From positions 6,791,959-6,855,958 of the forward strand of contig NC_080543.1 in assembly GCF_028640845.1 (NCBI RefSeq): DNA of 64,000 nt, read 5' to 3'. A model generated the notes under the pieces. It was not told the origin of the DNA and did not search any database. It was given only the letters and a program-made list of their open reading frames with translations. Source of the stretch: Ahaetulla prasina (Eukaryota > Chordata > Lepidosauria > Squamata > Colubridae). A program made the position numbers and the translations under genes. Below are positions 55,131-64,000 of the stretch, one piece after another; position 1 is the first letter of the stretch, and the number at the start of each line of letters is the position of its first letter.

Positions 55131-55645
55131 TTGTGGGTGGTAAATGTAATCCAGCAGGAGTTCAGAAAAATAAGCCTGCTAAGAAGGAGGGTCAAGGAGA
55201 TTGTCATATACTGGACCGACAGCTTCCTAATAGCTTTCTAAAAACAATGGACCATCAAGAGCTTGGACTATTTAATTCCGTTTCCTCCTTCAGAATGTTA
55301 AGTACAGTAGTAGCATCCATTGTGAAAACAGAACAGAACAAAACAAACCCCAGCCAGAAAGAAATACTCATTTGCTCGCTTTGTTTATCTCAGCGTACCG
55401 CACAAACCTTGGAAGAACCACATCAACCGTGGTTAATGCTCTTTTGGAACGGGGCCCAGGAAAAATTAACAGTCCACCAGAGGTCTGCCATTCCCCTCCC
55501 ACCCTTCATTCCTCCATAAGGAGATTTAGCCATGAGCGCGAAGCAGGTGGGAAGCTGCCCAGCTTTCGGCTCGGAAACTGCACCGAAAATAAATCAGAAT
55601 ATACACTTGCACTGATTTAAGTAAAAAGCCAGGGTTCCGGAAATC
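55131..55645. other. no gene recognised
   Basis: Low-repeat sequence. A 141-codon plus-strand frame (55094-55519) begins in repeats and shows no domain. Confidence 0.35.
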
Positions 55646-55785
55646 CAGGGTGGATAAAAATCGATCATTTTAAAAAATATATACATTTAAAAATAGGATT
55701 TTTAAAAAATTTAAATCGGATTTTTAAAATTTTTTATCAAATTTATTTTAATAAAATGCTTTTAGAGTAAAAAATTCATCTAAAG
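55646..55785. repeat. AT-rich stretch with repeated aaatcggattttt
   Basis: Reads gtggataaaaatcgatcat and then repeated ttaaaaaa / aaatcggatttttaaaa text. It resembles the end of a transposon but cannot be assigned. Confidence 0.5.
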
Positions 55786-55789
55786 AATG

Positions 55790-56575
55790 GATTGGAATGG
55801 AATGGAATGGAATGGAATGGAATAGAATAGAATAGAATTGAATTAATGGAACGGAACGGAACGGAACAGAATAGAATAGAATTAATGGAATGGAATGAAT
55901 GGAATAGAATAGAATAGAATTAATGCAATGGAACAGAATGGAATAGAATAGAATAGAATAGAATAGAATAGAATAGAATAGAATAGAATAGAATAGAATA
56001 GAATAGAATTAATGCAATGGAACAGAATGGAATGGAATGGAATGGAATGGAATAGAATAGAATAGAATAGAATAGAATAGAATAGAATAGAATAGAATAG
56101 AATAGAATAGAATAGAATTAATGGAATGGAACAGAATGGAATGGAATGGAATGGAATAGAATAGAATAGAATAGAATAGAATAGAATAGAATAGAATAGA
56201 ATAGAATAGAATAGAATTAATGGAATGGAACAGAATGGAATGGAATGGAATGGAATTAATGGAATGGAACAGAATGGAATAGAACAGAGCAGAGCAGAGC
56301 AGAGCAGAGCAGAGCAGAACAGAACAGAACAGAACAGAACAGAATAGAATTAATGGAATGGAATGGAATAGAATAGAATAGAAAATATGGAATGGAATAG
56401 AATAGAATAGAATTAATGGAATGGAATGGAATGGAATGGAATGGAATAGAATAGAATAGAATAGAATAGAATAGAAAATATGGAATGGAATAGAATGGAA
56501 TGGAATGGAATGGAATAGAATAGAATAGAATAGAATAGAATAGAATAGAATAGAGTAGAATAGAATAGAATAGAA
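55790..56575 (-). repeat. (GAATA)n/(GGAAT)n block array, antisense
   Basis: About 790 bp of pentamer blocks. The cassette taatggaatggaacagaatg separates successive gaata blocks at near-regular intervals (for example near 56118, 56218, 56258). The minus strand matches the ATTCT/ATTCC array at 2400 in type. Confidence 0.95.
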
Positions 56576-56640
56576 TTATTTTATTGGTCAAGTGTGATTC
56601 GACACATAAGGAAATTGTCTTGGTGCAGATGCTTAGAAAA
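56574..56640 (-). mobile_element. L3/Snake1 3' tip, antisense
   Basis: attattttattggtcaagtg and ggaaattgtcttggtgcaga are the reverse complement of the L3 end, directly joined to the array. Only about 65 bp of LINE remains. Confidence 0.85.
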
Positions 56641-56785
56641 ATAGTTTTCTATTTAAGATACATCAATAATTTCGTTTATTCAGCATGACATGCAGCTCAG
56701 TTATCTAGCATGAGGCTGTAATATTCTGTAATATTGGGACTGTCGGTGAGGCAACAGTGTGTCTTACAGATCTTACAGACTGTTT

Positions 56786-56832
56786 TGAAAGGTCGCTAAA
56801 TAAACTCTTGTAAGTCAAGGAATAATCTGTAT
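56786..56832. mobile_element. MITE-C end fragment
   Basis: aaaggtcgctaaataaactc then gtaagtcaaggaataatctg, the terminal 47 bp of the family. Confidence 0.6.
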
Positions 56833-56884
56833 ATGGAAGCACCAGACCAGCCCCCCTCCCTCCCTTTGCAATAACACTTAGACT

Positions 56885-57078
56885 TATCTACCGCTTCACG
56901 GTGCTTTCCAGCCCTCTCTAAGCAGTTTACAGAGTCAGCCTCTTGCCCCCAACAATCTGGGTCCTCATTTTACCCATCTCAGAAAGATGGAAGGCTGAGT
57001 CAACCTTGAGCTGGTCAGGATCGAACTGCTGGCAGTGAGCAGTAAGTTAGTCTGCAATACTGCATTCTAACCACTGTG
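56885..57078 (-). mobile_element. SINE2, antisense
   Basis: The plus strand reads accgcttcacggtgctttcc, then caacaatctgggtcctcat and ggatcgaactgctggc (reverse B box), ending ctaaccactgtgcc at the head. The head abuts a CCTT array. Confidence 0.8.
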
Positions 57079-57590
57079 CCTTCCTTCCTTCCTTCCTTCC
57101 TTCCTTCCTTCCTTCCTTCCTTCCTTCCTTCCTTCCTTCCTTCCTTCCCCTCTCTTCTTTCATCCTTCTTTCCTCCCTCCCTCCTTCCTTCCACCTCCTA
57201 TGCCCTCCTCTCTCCTTCCTTTTCTTCCTCCCTCCATCCCACCTCTCTCCTTTCATCCTTCCTTCCTCTCTCCCTCCCTCCTTTTGGCTCCTCTGTCACC
57301 CTCTCTCCTTCCTCCTCCCTCCTCCCTTCCCTTTCCTTCTTTCTTCCTTCTTCCTCCCTTCCCCTCTCCTCCCTCCTCCTTCTTTCCTTCCTTCCTTTAT
57401 TCTCTCTTCTGCCTCCTCCTTCCCCATCTCCTTTCATCCTTCCTTCCTTCCTCCCTCTTTCCTTCCACCTCCACTGTCTCCCTCTCTCCTTCCTTCTCTT
57501 CCTTCCTCCCCCCTCTTTCCTTCCTTCCTTCCTTCCTTCTTCCTCCCTCCCTTCCCCCTCTCTCCTCCCTCCCTCCCTTTCTCTGGCTTT
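57078..57590 (+). repeat. (CCTT)n and 0.5-kb polypyrimidine tract
   Basis: About 17 CCTT units (57080-57147), then C/T-rich blocks such as ctccctcctt to 57590. Open frames (PSFLPSFL) are artefacts. Confidence 0.95.
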
Positions 57591-58260
57591 AGAGAACTAT
57601 TCATGTGTCTCAATCCATTAGTCATAGATGCACCAATAACCCAAAAACACGCCAAAGACCTCCGAGTGAATAATAACGGAGAACATCACTGGCTATAATG
57701 GCCTTCCCTGGGCCCCGTTAGGCAGATGTCAGGAACCCTCCGTCGCCTATTAAAAATTTATCCGGCTCCTGCCCTTTCCCCCCTCCCTTCCCATTACCAT
57801 GATGCGAACACGGCAATTAATTATTTAGAATTGCTAATCAATCAGGGATTAGATGTACTAATCCAACACATTTCAGCTGCTGAGGGTTGTTCACTGGAAG
57901 ACATGGATCAATGCAAAGACACCCTACGGACAACTCCGAGGGGTCTTCCAGACTGTCTCTTCTCCCGGGGGTCTGTTTCTTTTGACACCATCTGCTGAGC
58001 TCCGACACCAAACAGTCAGTCAGACAACCATGATTAGCCGTCCTGGCGCTCTTTAAGCCCGCTAGACAGGGAATCCGATTGCAGGGGAAGTCTGGAAAAG
58101 TTGCCGTTGAGTACAAAGGTTCAAGGAAAGGCACTGGCTTCTCTCCTTCTTCATGACCAAATCATCTCAATTGATTTAGGACCACAAATGCCACCCTGGA
58201 GACACGACCCTGAATGGAAGGACAGATTTCATCTGCTTTTCCATGTAGGGTTTTTGGTTG
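57591..58260. other. 0.67-kb low-repeat stretch, possible conserved element
   Basis: 57690-57910 contains cacggcaattaattatttag, gctaatcaatcagggattag and tgtactaatccaacac. The TAATTA and GGATTA/TAATCC motifs are typical homeodomain and bicoid/OTX-type sites. No repeat or exon recognised. Conservation is untested. Confidence 0.35.
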
Positions 58261-58261
58261 T

Positions 58262-58470
58262 TGTTTTTAAATGAAAAGAAAGACTAGGGACGAGACGATA
58301 ACAGGGTTACAATCGGGGTGAAATGCTGCCGGTTCGGACCGGTTTGCCCGAACCGGGAGTAATAAATGCTACCGGTTGGGCGAATCAATAGTTTTAAAAA
58401 AAACAAAATGCTACCGGTTTGGGCGAACCGGTAGTAAAAAAAAATGCTACCGATTCAGGAGAACTGGTAT
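58262..58470. mobile_element. small CR1 piece followed by MITE-B left part
   Basis: aaatgaaaagaaagactagg (sense CR1) stops near 58308. From about 58313 the MITE-B start cggggtgaaatgctgccggt is followed by three copies of a aatgctaccggtt-type unit. Right end not identified. Confidence 0.55.
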
Positions 58471-58531
58471 TTCCAAAGATCAGCTATGCCGCGTGATTTA
58501 TATTCGCTAGAAAGCAGGAAATCCTTTCATG

Positions 58532-58845
58532 CCATCACTCTGCTAAACAAATAATACCCTCAACACTGTCAAACTATTGATTAAATCTGCACTATTATTC
58601 ATCTTTCATCGTTCCCACCACCCATCTCCTTCCATTTATGACTGTAACTTTGTTGCTTGTATCCTTATGATTTATATTGACATTGATTGTTTCCTGATTA
58701 CTTATTTGTACCCTATGACTATCATTAAGTGTTGTACCTTAGAATTCTTGATGAACGTATCTTTTCTTTTATGTGCACTGAGAGCATATGCACCAGGACA
58801 AATTCCTTGTGTGTCCAATCACACTTGGTCAATAAAGAATTCTAT
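58532..58845 (+). mobile_element. L3/Snake1 3' UTR
   Basis: ccatcactctgctaaacaaa through atcacacttggtcaataaag. Only the last few codons and the UTR remain. Confidence 0.85.
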
Positions 58846-59392
58846 TCTATTCCATTCCATTCCATTAATTCAATTCAATTCAATTCCATTCCATTAATTC
58901 AATTCAATTCAATTCAATTCAATTCTATTCCATTCCATTCCATTCCATTCCATTCCCATTATTCTATTCTATTCTATTCTATTCTATTCTATTCTATTCT
59001 ATTCTATTCTATTCTATTTTATTCATTCCATTCCATTTCATTAATTCAATTCAATTCAATTCAATTCAATTCAATTCTATTCCCATTATTCTATTCTATT
59101 CTATTCTATTCTATTCTATTCCATTCCATTCCATTCTATTTCATTAATTCAATTCAATTCAATTAAATTCTATTCTATTCTATTCTATTCTATTCTATTC
59201 CCATTATTCTATTCTATTCTATTCTATTCTATTCTATTCTATTCTATTCTATTCTATTCTATTCTATTCCATTCCATTCTATTCTATTCCATTCCATTCC
59301 CATTATTCTATTCTATTCTATTCTATTCTATTCTATTCTATTCTATTCTATTCTATTCTATTCTATTCTATTCCATTCCATTCCATTCTATT
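58846..59392 (+). repeat. ATTCT / ATTCC / AATTC block array
   Basis: Blocks of ATTCT, ATTCC and CAATT, repeatedly joined by cattcccattattctattc or cattaattcaattc. Similar organisation to the array at 2400, and inverted relative to 55790-56575. Confidence 0.95.
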
Positions 59393-59835
59393 TATAAATA
59401 TTTAACATTCTGAGCACAAGAAAGTGAAAATATTTCCTCCTGGTTTGCTCCTTTATTCCAAAAAAGAAGATATCTCCAGAAAACACAAAGGAGACCTATA
59501 AAAGATCAGTTTTCGTTTAATAATTAAAACAGCTCATCCTCCTGTGCACCGTTCAAAAACTTTCTGGACTCTTTTTTGATGAGGGGTCCTAAGGTTTCCC
59601 CTTAGCTTGACCCCAGCCATAATTGGAATTTTAATTATTCATTTTCAATTATGAGCGTGACGTGATGATTGCAAACTTCATTAAATATTAAATTATGTCT
59701 AATGATGGACGGATGAATACTTCTCCAGATCTCCATCCATCTTTCTCCTTTATATGCTAGGACTACAGAATCCTATTTTCCCCCTGTTTTGGCTGGCCTA
59801 TTACGCAATGGAGACCTTATGATCTATGTCTATGG
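59393..59835. other. low-repeat stretch, possible conserved element
   Basis: 59590-59720 has gccataattggaattttaat, caattatgagcgtgacgtga and cattaaatattaaattatg, dense in TAAT motifs and a CRE-like TGACGTGA. No exon or repeat recognised. Confidence 0.35.
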
Positions 59836-60052
59836 TGTCGCAGCTGTTAGAGTGCAGTACTGCAGGCTGACTCTGCTCACTGCCAGGAGTTCGATCCTGA
59901 CAGGCTGAAGGTTGACTCAGCCTTCCATCCTTCCAAGGTTGGTCAAATGAGGGCCCAGATTGTTGGGGGCAATAGGTTGACTCTGTAAATTAATTAAGAG
60001 AGGGCTTTAAAGCATTGTGAAGTGGTATATAAGTCTAAGTGCTAGTTCAACT
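59836..60052 (+). mobile_element. SINE2, sense
   Basis: Head with gctgttagagtgcagtactg and B-box-like gagttcgatcctgac, body ggttgactcagccttccatc, tail gtgaagtggtatataagtct. A second subfamily: its tail differs from the copy at 10577. Confidence 0.8.
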
Positions 60053-60089
60053 GCTGTCTCTCCATCCATCCACCATCCATCCACCAGAG

Positions 60090-60360
60090 TTGGCAAAACA
60101 GCTCGGTTCGAATTGGATCTGACCGAGAAGGATGCTCAGTAGAAATACCTCACTGAGGACTAGGAGCATAGGCTTTCCAATCAGAGGGAAGACCTGCAGG
60201 AGTGCAAAGCCAGGTACAGGTGACTGGAGGCTCAGCGGGTTGAGATCGTCAGCCAGTTCCAGGCCATGATGTAGTCCCACTGGAATGAGGTCCTCCAGCT
60301 CTTCGCCACCAGCAGCACTTCCCACCAGCCTTCACCCAAAGCCCCACACCTCTGACCCAC
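60090..60360 (+). pseudogene. possible decayed coding remnant
   Basis: One plus-strand frame reads REDLQECKARYR, a stop, LEAQRVEIVSQFQAMM, a stop, SHWNEVLQLFATSSTSHQ. It looks like a charged helical segment interrupted by stops, perhaps from a retroelement gag. Weak evidence; it could be chance. Confidence 0.25.
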
Positions 60361-60404
60361 ACAAAAAGACCCCAAAGGGGGAGACTATCTGCAGCAACAC
60401 AAAC

Positions 60405-60550
60405 GTTCATTGCACGTATCTGTCCCAGGGGCCGTAGTTTCAGGACCCCTGATTTAGTGCAATATAAAAAATGCAAATAATTTTTCAGTGGACCACCAAA
60501 ATTTTCTCGCGGACCAACAGTGGTACACAGACCACCGGTTAGTGACTGCT
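60405..60550 (-). mobile_element. hAT-type element end
   Basis: Reads tggaccaccaaaattttctc, cggaccaacagtggtacaca and ends accaccggttagtgactgctg. The reverse complement start cagcagtcactaaccggtgg is like hAT termini in vertebrates. The other end was not found. Confidence 0.45.
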
Positions 60551-60880
60551 GATCTAGCCCATATGTTTCTGCGACAGCCTTTTTTTTTTGAACAACTAAG
60601 CAAGATTCTGGATGTTTTGCAACATCTCCCTTGGTTTCCACTTCGATGTTCTCTGCCACCTGATTTTCTTTTTTTTTTTAAATGTGTTTTTTAATTAAGA
60701 AAAACAATTCAACGAGAAACTGGAGTATGCTATAAAGCTCAGTTCCTAGCTTCATCTACATAACCCTGAAGTGGAGAAAAATCACATTGATGGGTGGCTA
60801 CAGGTCCATGCTTTCTTTGAATAAATGGGTTAATCTGTCTCAAAAAAAAAAAAAGAGAGAGATATACTTACACACACACA
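60551..60880. other. no gene recognised
   Basis: AT-rich unassigned sequence with T and A runs. Confidence 0.4.
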
Positions 60881-60882
60881 TA

Positions 60883-61195
60883 TACAGCGTTTCCCTGAAA
60901 ATAAGACCTCCCCAGATAATAAGCCCAATCATGAGCGCATGAACTAAAATAAGCCCTCCTCGAAAATAAGCCCTCCCGAAAATATTTAAATGTATGCACA
61001 GCCGGTCCCCGCCATTTCCTCTGGTTAGGGTTAGGGAGACAGATCTGAAAATCAGGTAAGACGGCAAGAGGAGCTCCGTCTTGCTCCACGCGCCCCCAGA
61101 ATAATAAGACCTCCCCAAAAATAAGGCCAAGGGCTTATTTCAGGGTTCAAAAAAATATAAGACAGGGTCTTATTTTCAAGGAAACACGATATACA
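60883..61195. mobile_element. mariner-like MITE
   Basis: Termini cagcgtttccctgaaaataa and ttattttcaaggaaacacg are inverted repeats, and the element sits between TA dinucleotides, as in Tc1/mariner. The interior repeats ataagccctcc text. No transposase. Confidence 0.75.
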
Positions 61196-61274
61196 TATGT
61201 TCACAGTCAAACTCTAAGGCATGGAGGATCACTGGAAGAGGTGCATAGAAGAAGCATCAAATTACTCCTTTAAT

Positions 61275-61325
61275 TCAGAATAACAGTGATGGAAAGGGGA
61301 CCTTGAAGGTCTTCTAGTCCAACTC
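61275..61325 (-). mobile_element. CR1 tail fragment, antisense
   Basis: agaataacagtgatggaaag then ggaccttgaaggtcttctag. Confidence 0.6.
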
Positions 61326-61554
61326 ATTTATTTGTTTTTTATTTTTCTCCTATTTTCCTCTTGCTGTCCTTCTCAAACTCTTTTCCTTTTGAGGATGAAA
61401 TTCTATTCAAAAGCGTTCTCGAACAATAAATTCAAATGAGATCTCACGACGGCTCAAACTTAACACAGCGGGATTTTTCGGCCTTTTAATTTTCCACTCA
61501 GTTATATCAGCCCTTAATACAGGTAATCCTTGATTTACAACAGTATGTTTTGTG

Positions 61555-61689
61555 CAGGGGTCTCCAACCTTGGTCCCTTTAAGACTTGTGGACTTCAACT
61601 CCTAGAGTCCCTCAGCCAGCAAAGCTGGCTGGGGAACTCTGGGAGTTGAAGTCCACAAGTCTTAAAGGGACCAAGGTTGGAGACCCCTG
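61555..61689. mobile_element. MITE-D, complete palindrome
   Basis: 135 bp from caggggtctccaaccttgg to ccaaggttggagacccctg. Flanks gttttgtg and gtttagtt match at 6 of 8. The best palindrome of the family. Confidence 0.9.
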
Positions 61690-61697
61690 GTTTAGTT

Positions 61698-61967
61698 TTT
61701 TTTATTATTATTATTTGCATTTATATCCTGCCCTTCTCCGAAGACTCAGGGCGGCTTACACTATGTTAGCAATAGTCTTCATCCTATTTGTATATTTATA
61801 TACAAAGTCAACTTATTGCCCCCAACAATCTGGGTCCTCATTTTACCTACCTTATAAAGGATGGAAGGTTGAGTCAACCTTGGGCCTGGTGGGACTTGAA
61901 CCTGCAGTAATTGCAAGCAGCTGTGTTAATAACAGACTGTCTTAGCAGTCTGAGCCACAGAGTCCCA
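61698..61967 (-). mobile_element. SINE2, antisense
   Basis: The plus strand starts with an attatt tail, then tatcctgcccttctccgaag (LINE-like tail), ggtgggacttgaacctgcag (reverse B box) and ends gtctgagccacagagtccc (reverse A box). It is the same subfamily as 10577. Confidence 0.85.
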
Positions 61968-62309
61968 TTATTACTATATAATAGTTACTGTTCAAAGTTA
62001 TAGCGGGAGAGAAAAAAGTGACTTACGACCACTTTTCGCACTTACAACCATTGATCTAAATTCAGATGCTTGGCAACTGGTTCATATTTATGACGGGGAG
62101 GGTCCCGGGATCACTTGATCTGCTTTTGCGACCTTCTGACAAGCCAAATTCACTGAACAACCGTGTTGCTAACTCAACAAAGGCAACGATTCACTTAAGA
62201 ACTGTGGCAAAAAAGGTCGTAAAATGGGGCAGAACGAATTCAATAAATGCCTCACTTAGCAACATACATTTTGGTCTCAACTGTGATGGGAAGTTGAGGA
62301 CTACCTATA

Positions 62310-62715
62310 GATTACCTTTGGCAGTGTATTATCAACATTTTATTTCAGGTTTTCTGATTTTGTTAGGATTTGGGTTTTCGTTTTTGAGATAAACGAGTTG
62401 ATGTCCACGATTCCATCAAGGAAACGAAAATGCAAACGTCTAAAATCCATCTTTTCTTTTCTTTTTTTTCACTCCTCACTTTATTCCAGATTGAATTTCA
62501 TAATGGGTGCATACGCTGCGCTATTTTTTTTTTAATAATAATAAAAAGAGAGGGTTTTTTGTAAGCAAAGCCAGGATGAGTAGAATACATTACTTGAAAA
62601 AAGAGGGAAAGAATATGCAAATTTCATTTGCTGGAGTTTTCCTCTCTCGGCAGGCAATCACATCGAGAAATAAAATTCGGGTTTAAATCGTCCTCTGACC
62701 CTTTCAGCAGCTGAA
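62310..62715. other. low-repeat stretch, possible conserved element
   Basis: 62600-62690 has gaatatgcaaatttcatttg, which includes a POU-type octamer ATGCAAAT, and ggcaatcacatcgagaaat. No exon or repeat seen. Confidence 0.35.
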
Positions 62716-63375
62716 CACAGAATAATAGAATTGGAAGGGACCTTAGAGGTCTTCTAGTCCAACCCCCTGCTCAAGCAGGGGACCCTGTTCCAGTGATGGC
62801 TAACCTTTTTGCCATTGCGTGTCAAAAGTGGGGGGAGTGCAGGAGGGTCACACACATGGGTGCCCACACCCATAATTCTATCCCCCCCATGCATGTGCAT
62901 GTGACCCACCCCTCCACATGCTCTTCCCGCTTTTGGCACGCGATGGCACGGTGGGCCCATTTTTCGCTCTCCCCAGTTGGGAAACGAGCCGTTTCCGGCC
63001 TCTGTGTGTGTTGGGAAAGCCGTTTTCGTCCTCCCCAGGCTCCTAGAAAGGCTCTAGAGCCTGGGGAGAGCGAAAAACGGGCCTTCCCCACCCACCCACC
63101 CCGAGGCCCTTTGGAGGCTGGAAATAGCGTGTGCTTCCTGACTTCCGGTTGGCCCAGAAGGCCCAAAAATCAGCTGGCCGGTGCGCACATGCACGCCGGA
63201 GCTGAGGTTGAATGCCCACCGATATGGCTCCGTGGTGCCGCAGGTTTGCCATCACGTCCCTATTCCATTTCAGAAAGATGGCCGTTCAACCTCTTCTTTA
63301 AAAAGACAGAATAACAGAGTTGGAAGGGACCTTGGAGGTCTTCTAGCACAACCTTCTGCTCAAGCAGGAGACCCT
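62716..63375 (-). mobile_element. CR1 tail split by MITE-A, then a second CR1 tail
   Basis: The first CR1 is antisense (attggaagggaccttagagg) at 62716-62790 and resumes at 63266 (catttcagaaagatggccgt). A second antisense tail restarts at 63309 (agaataacagagttggaagg). Confidence 0.8.
62791..63257. mobile_element. MITE-A inserted in CR1
   Basis: Starts cagtgatggctaacc and ends caggtttgccatcacgt. Flanks ccctgttc (62783-62790) and ccctattc (63258-63265) match at 7 of 8. Confidence 0.85.
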
Positions 63376-63785
63376 TCAAAGTTATATCGGCACTAAAGAA
63401 AAGTGACATGTGACCGTTATTCACACTTTAAGACCATTGCAAGCCTCCCCACGGTCACGTGATCCAAATTCAGCCGCTTGGCCACTGACTCATACTTATG
63501 GCGGTTGCAGTGTCCTGGGATCACGTGACCACCTTTTGCGTTACTAACTTGACTGCTTCAGTGATTCACTTAACGGCTGTGGCAAGAAAGGTCGTAAAAG
63601 GGGGCAAAACTCACCAAACAACCGTCTCACTTAGCAACATAAATTTCGGGCTCAATTGTGTGTTGTATGTGGAGGACTACCTGCATTGACATATAGGAAG
63701 TCCTTGACTTACAATCATAATGGAAGGCCACGGACAAGTTTGACCCAAAATTGGAAGTAAAGCTGTTGTAAAATGTGATCAAGGG
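63376..63785. mobile_element. MITE-C followed by a second partial MITE-C
   Basis: First: caaagttatatcggcactaa to gtggaggactacctg (63690). Second starts ggaagtccttgacttacaat and is lost after about 90 bp. Confidence 0.7.
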
Positions 63786-63789
63786 ACTG

Positions 63790-64000
63790 CAGGACGGTGC
63801 CATAAATGCAGGAGGCTGTGAGTTCAAGTCCCGCCTTAGCCATGAAAGCCATCTGGATGATTTTGGACCAATCACCAGGAAGGGGTGAATTCTAGTTCCG
63901 TCTCAGGCATGAAAGCCAGCTGGGTGAATTTAGCCAATCACCAGGAGACTGGGAGTTCTAGTCCCGCCTTAGGCATGAAAACTGGCTGGGTGAATTTAGC
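63790..64000 (+). repeat. SINE1 minisatellite, sense, cut by the window edge
   Basis: About three units of 66-67 bp with the B-box-like gttctagtcccgccttagg (and variants gttcaagtcccgcc, ttctagttccgtctc) and ccaatcaccaggagac. The orientation is opposite to the arrays at 1 and 17678. Confidence 0.85.

Larger units (their letters stand above)
61519..62308. mobile_element. MITE-C split by MITE-D and SINE2
   Basis: Left tip acaggtaatccttgatttac (61519-61554), then the insertions, then the body from about 61985 (gttactgttcaaagttatag) to gttgaggactacctatag. Confidence 0.8.

Noticed and set aside
55094..55519. 141-codon plus-strand frame as a gene
   Set aside because: Starts inside a MITE/CR1 junction; no domain, and the length can occur by chance.
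55790..56575. contamination with human satellite II/III (GGAAT)
   Set aside because: The array is joined directly to an L3/Snake1 LINE end and mixes GAATA with GGAAT, as the other arrays here do.
61024..61036. interstitial telomeric repeat (ggttagggttaggg)
   Set aside because: Only about two units, inside a mariner-like MITE.

Overview
The window looks like non-coding DNA from a squamate reptile, most likely a snake. The evidence is in the repeats: three Sauria-type SINEs (tRNA head, ACCTTT tail), 3' ends of L3/Snake1-type CR1 LINEs that run into (ATTCT)n microsatellites, many classic CR1 tails, L2, L1 and a probable Penelope-like fragment, and long GATA arrays of the kind first described as Bkm DNA in snakes. 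I found no host protein-coding exon, rRNA or tRNA gene. Long open frames over the microsatellites exist only because the repeat units lack stop codons.

Family names used below are mine. MITE-A has termini CAGTGATGGC and 8-bp target duplications (TSDs), as in hAT elements. MITE-B has termini CAGTGGTGGG, many accggttcg blocks and 8-bp TSDs. MITE-C has ends reading gtcctcgacttacgacc. MITE-D is a palindrome starting CAGGGGTCTGC and containing acttcaactcccag. SINE1 is a tRNA-type SINE that has turned into a 66-67 bp minisatellite. SINE2 is a tRNA-type SINE with a LINE-like tail. Family P is an unclassified repeat with the core gtaatgaaacgtctgcaagaaa-like.

Layout. 1-13 kb: SINE1 minisatellite, MITEs, CR1 pieces, an 800-bp ATTCT/ATTCC array, an L3 element cut by a solo LTR, and three tandem L3 3' ends. 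13.5-23 kb: an LTR, L3, L1 and a 2.4-kb L2 element inserted in a large SINE1 minisatellite, then an 81-bp minisatellite made from a MITE/CR1 junction. 23-33 kb: nested MITEs and solo LTRs and a 0.7-kb polypurine tract. 33-46 kb: GATA arrays, an L3 reverse-transcriptase remnant, a 39-bp minisatellite grown inside a MITE, a 1.9-kb GGAA/GGCA array and a 1.56-kb ATCT array. 46-64 kb: an L1 with a perfect 16-bp TSD, further L3 and CR1 pieces, a four-level nest at 54-55 kb, a second large GAATA/GGAAT array and a third SINE1 minisatellite at the right edge.

The most interesting signal is a set of seven solo or partial LTRs, all on the minus strand. Six of them have an open frame that enters the LTR in the same phase (T|GTT GTG) and runs about 75-105 codons in five of those six before stopping ahead of a TATA-like box. 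This suggests that the last gene of the parent retroelement extends into its 3' LTR. Several low-repeat stretches with homeodomain- or POU-like motifs are listed as possible conserved non-coding elements, at low confidence.
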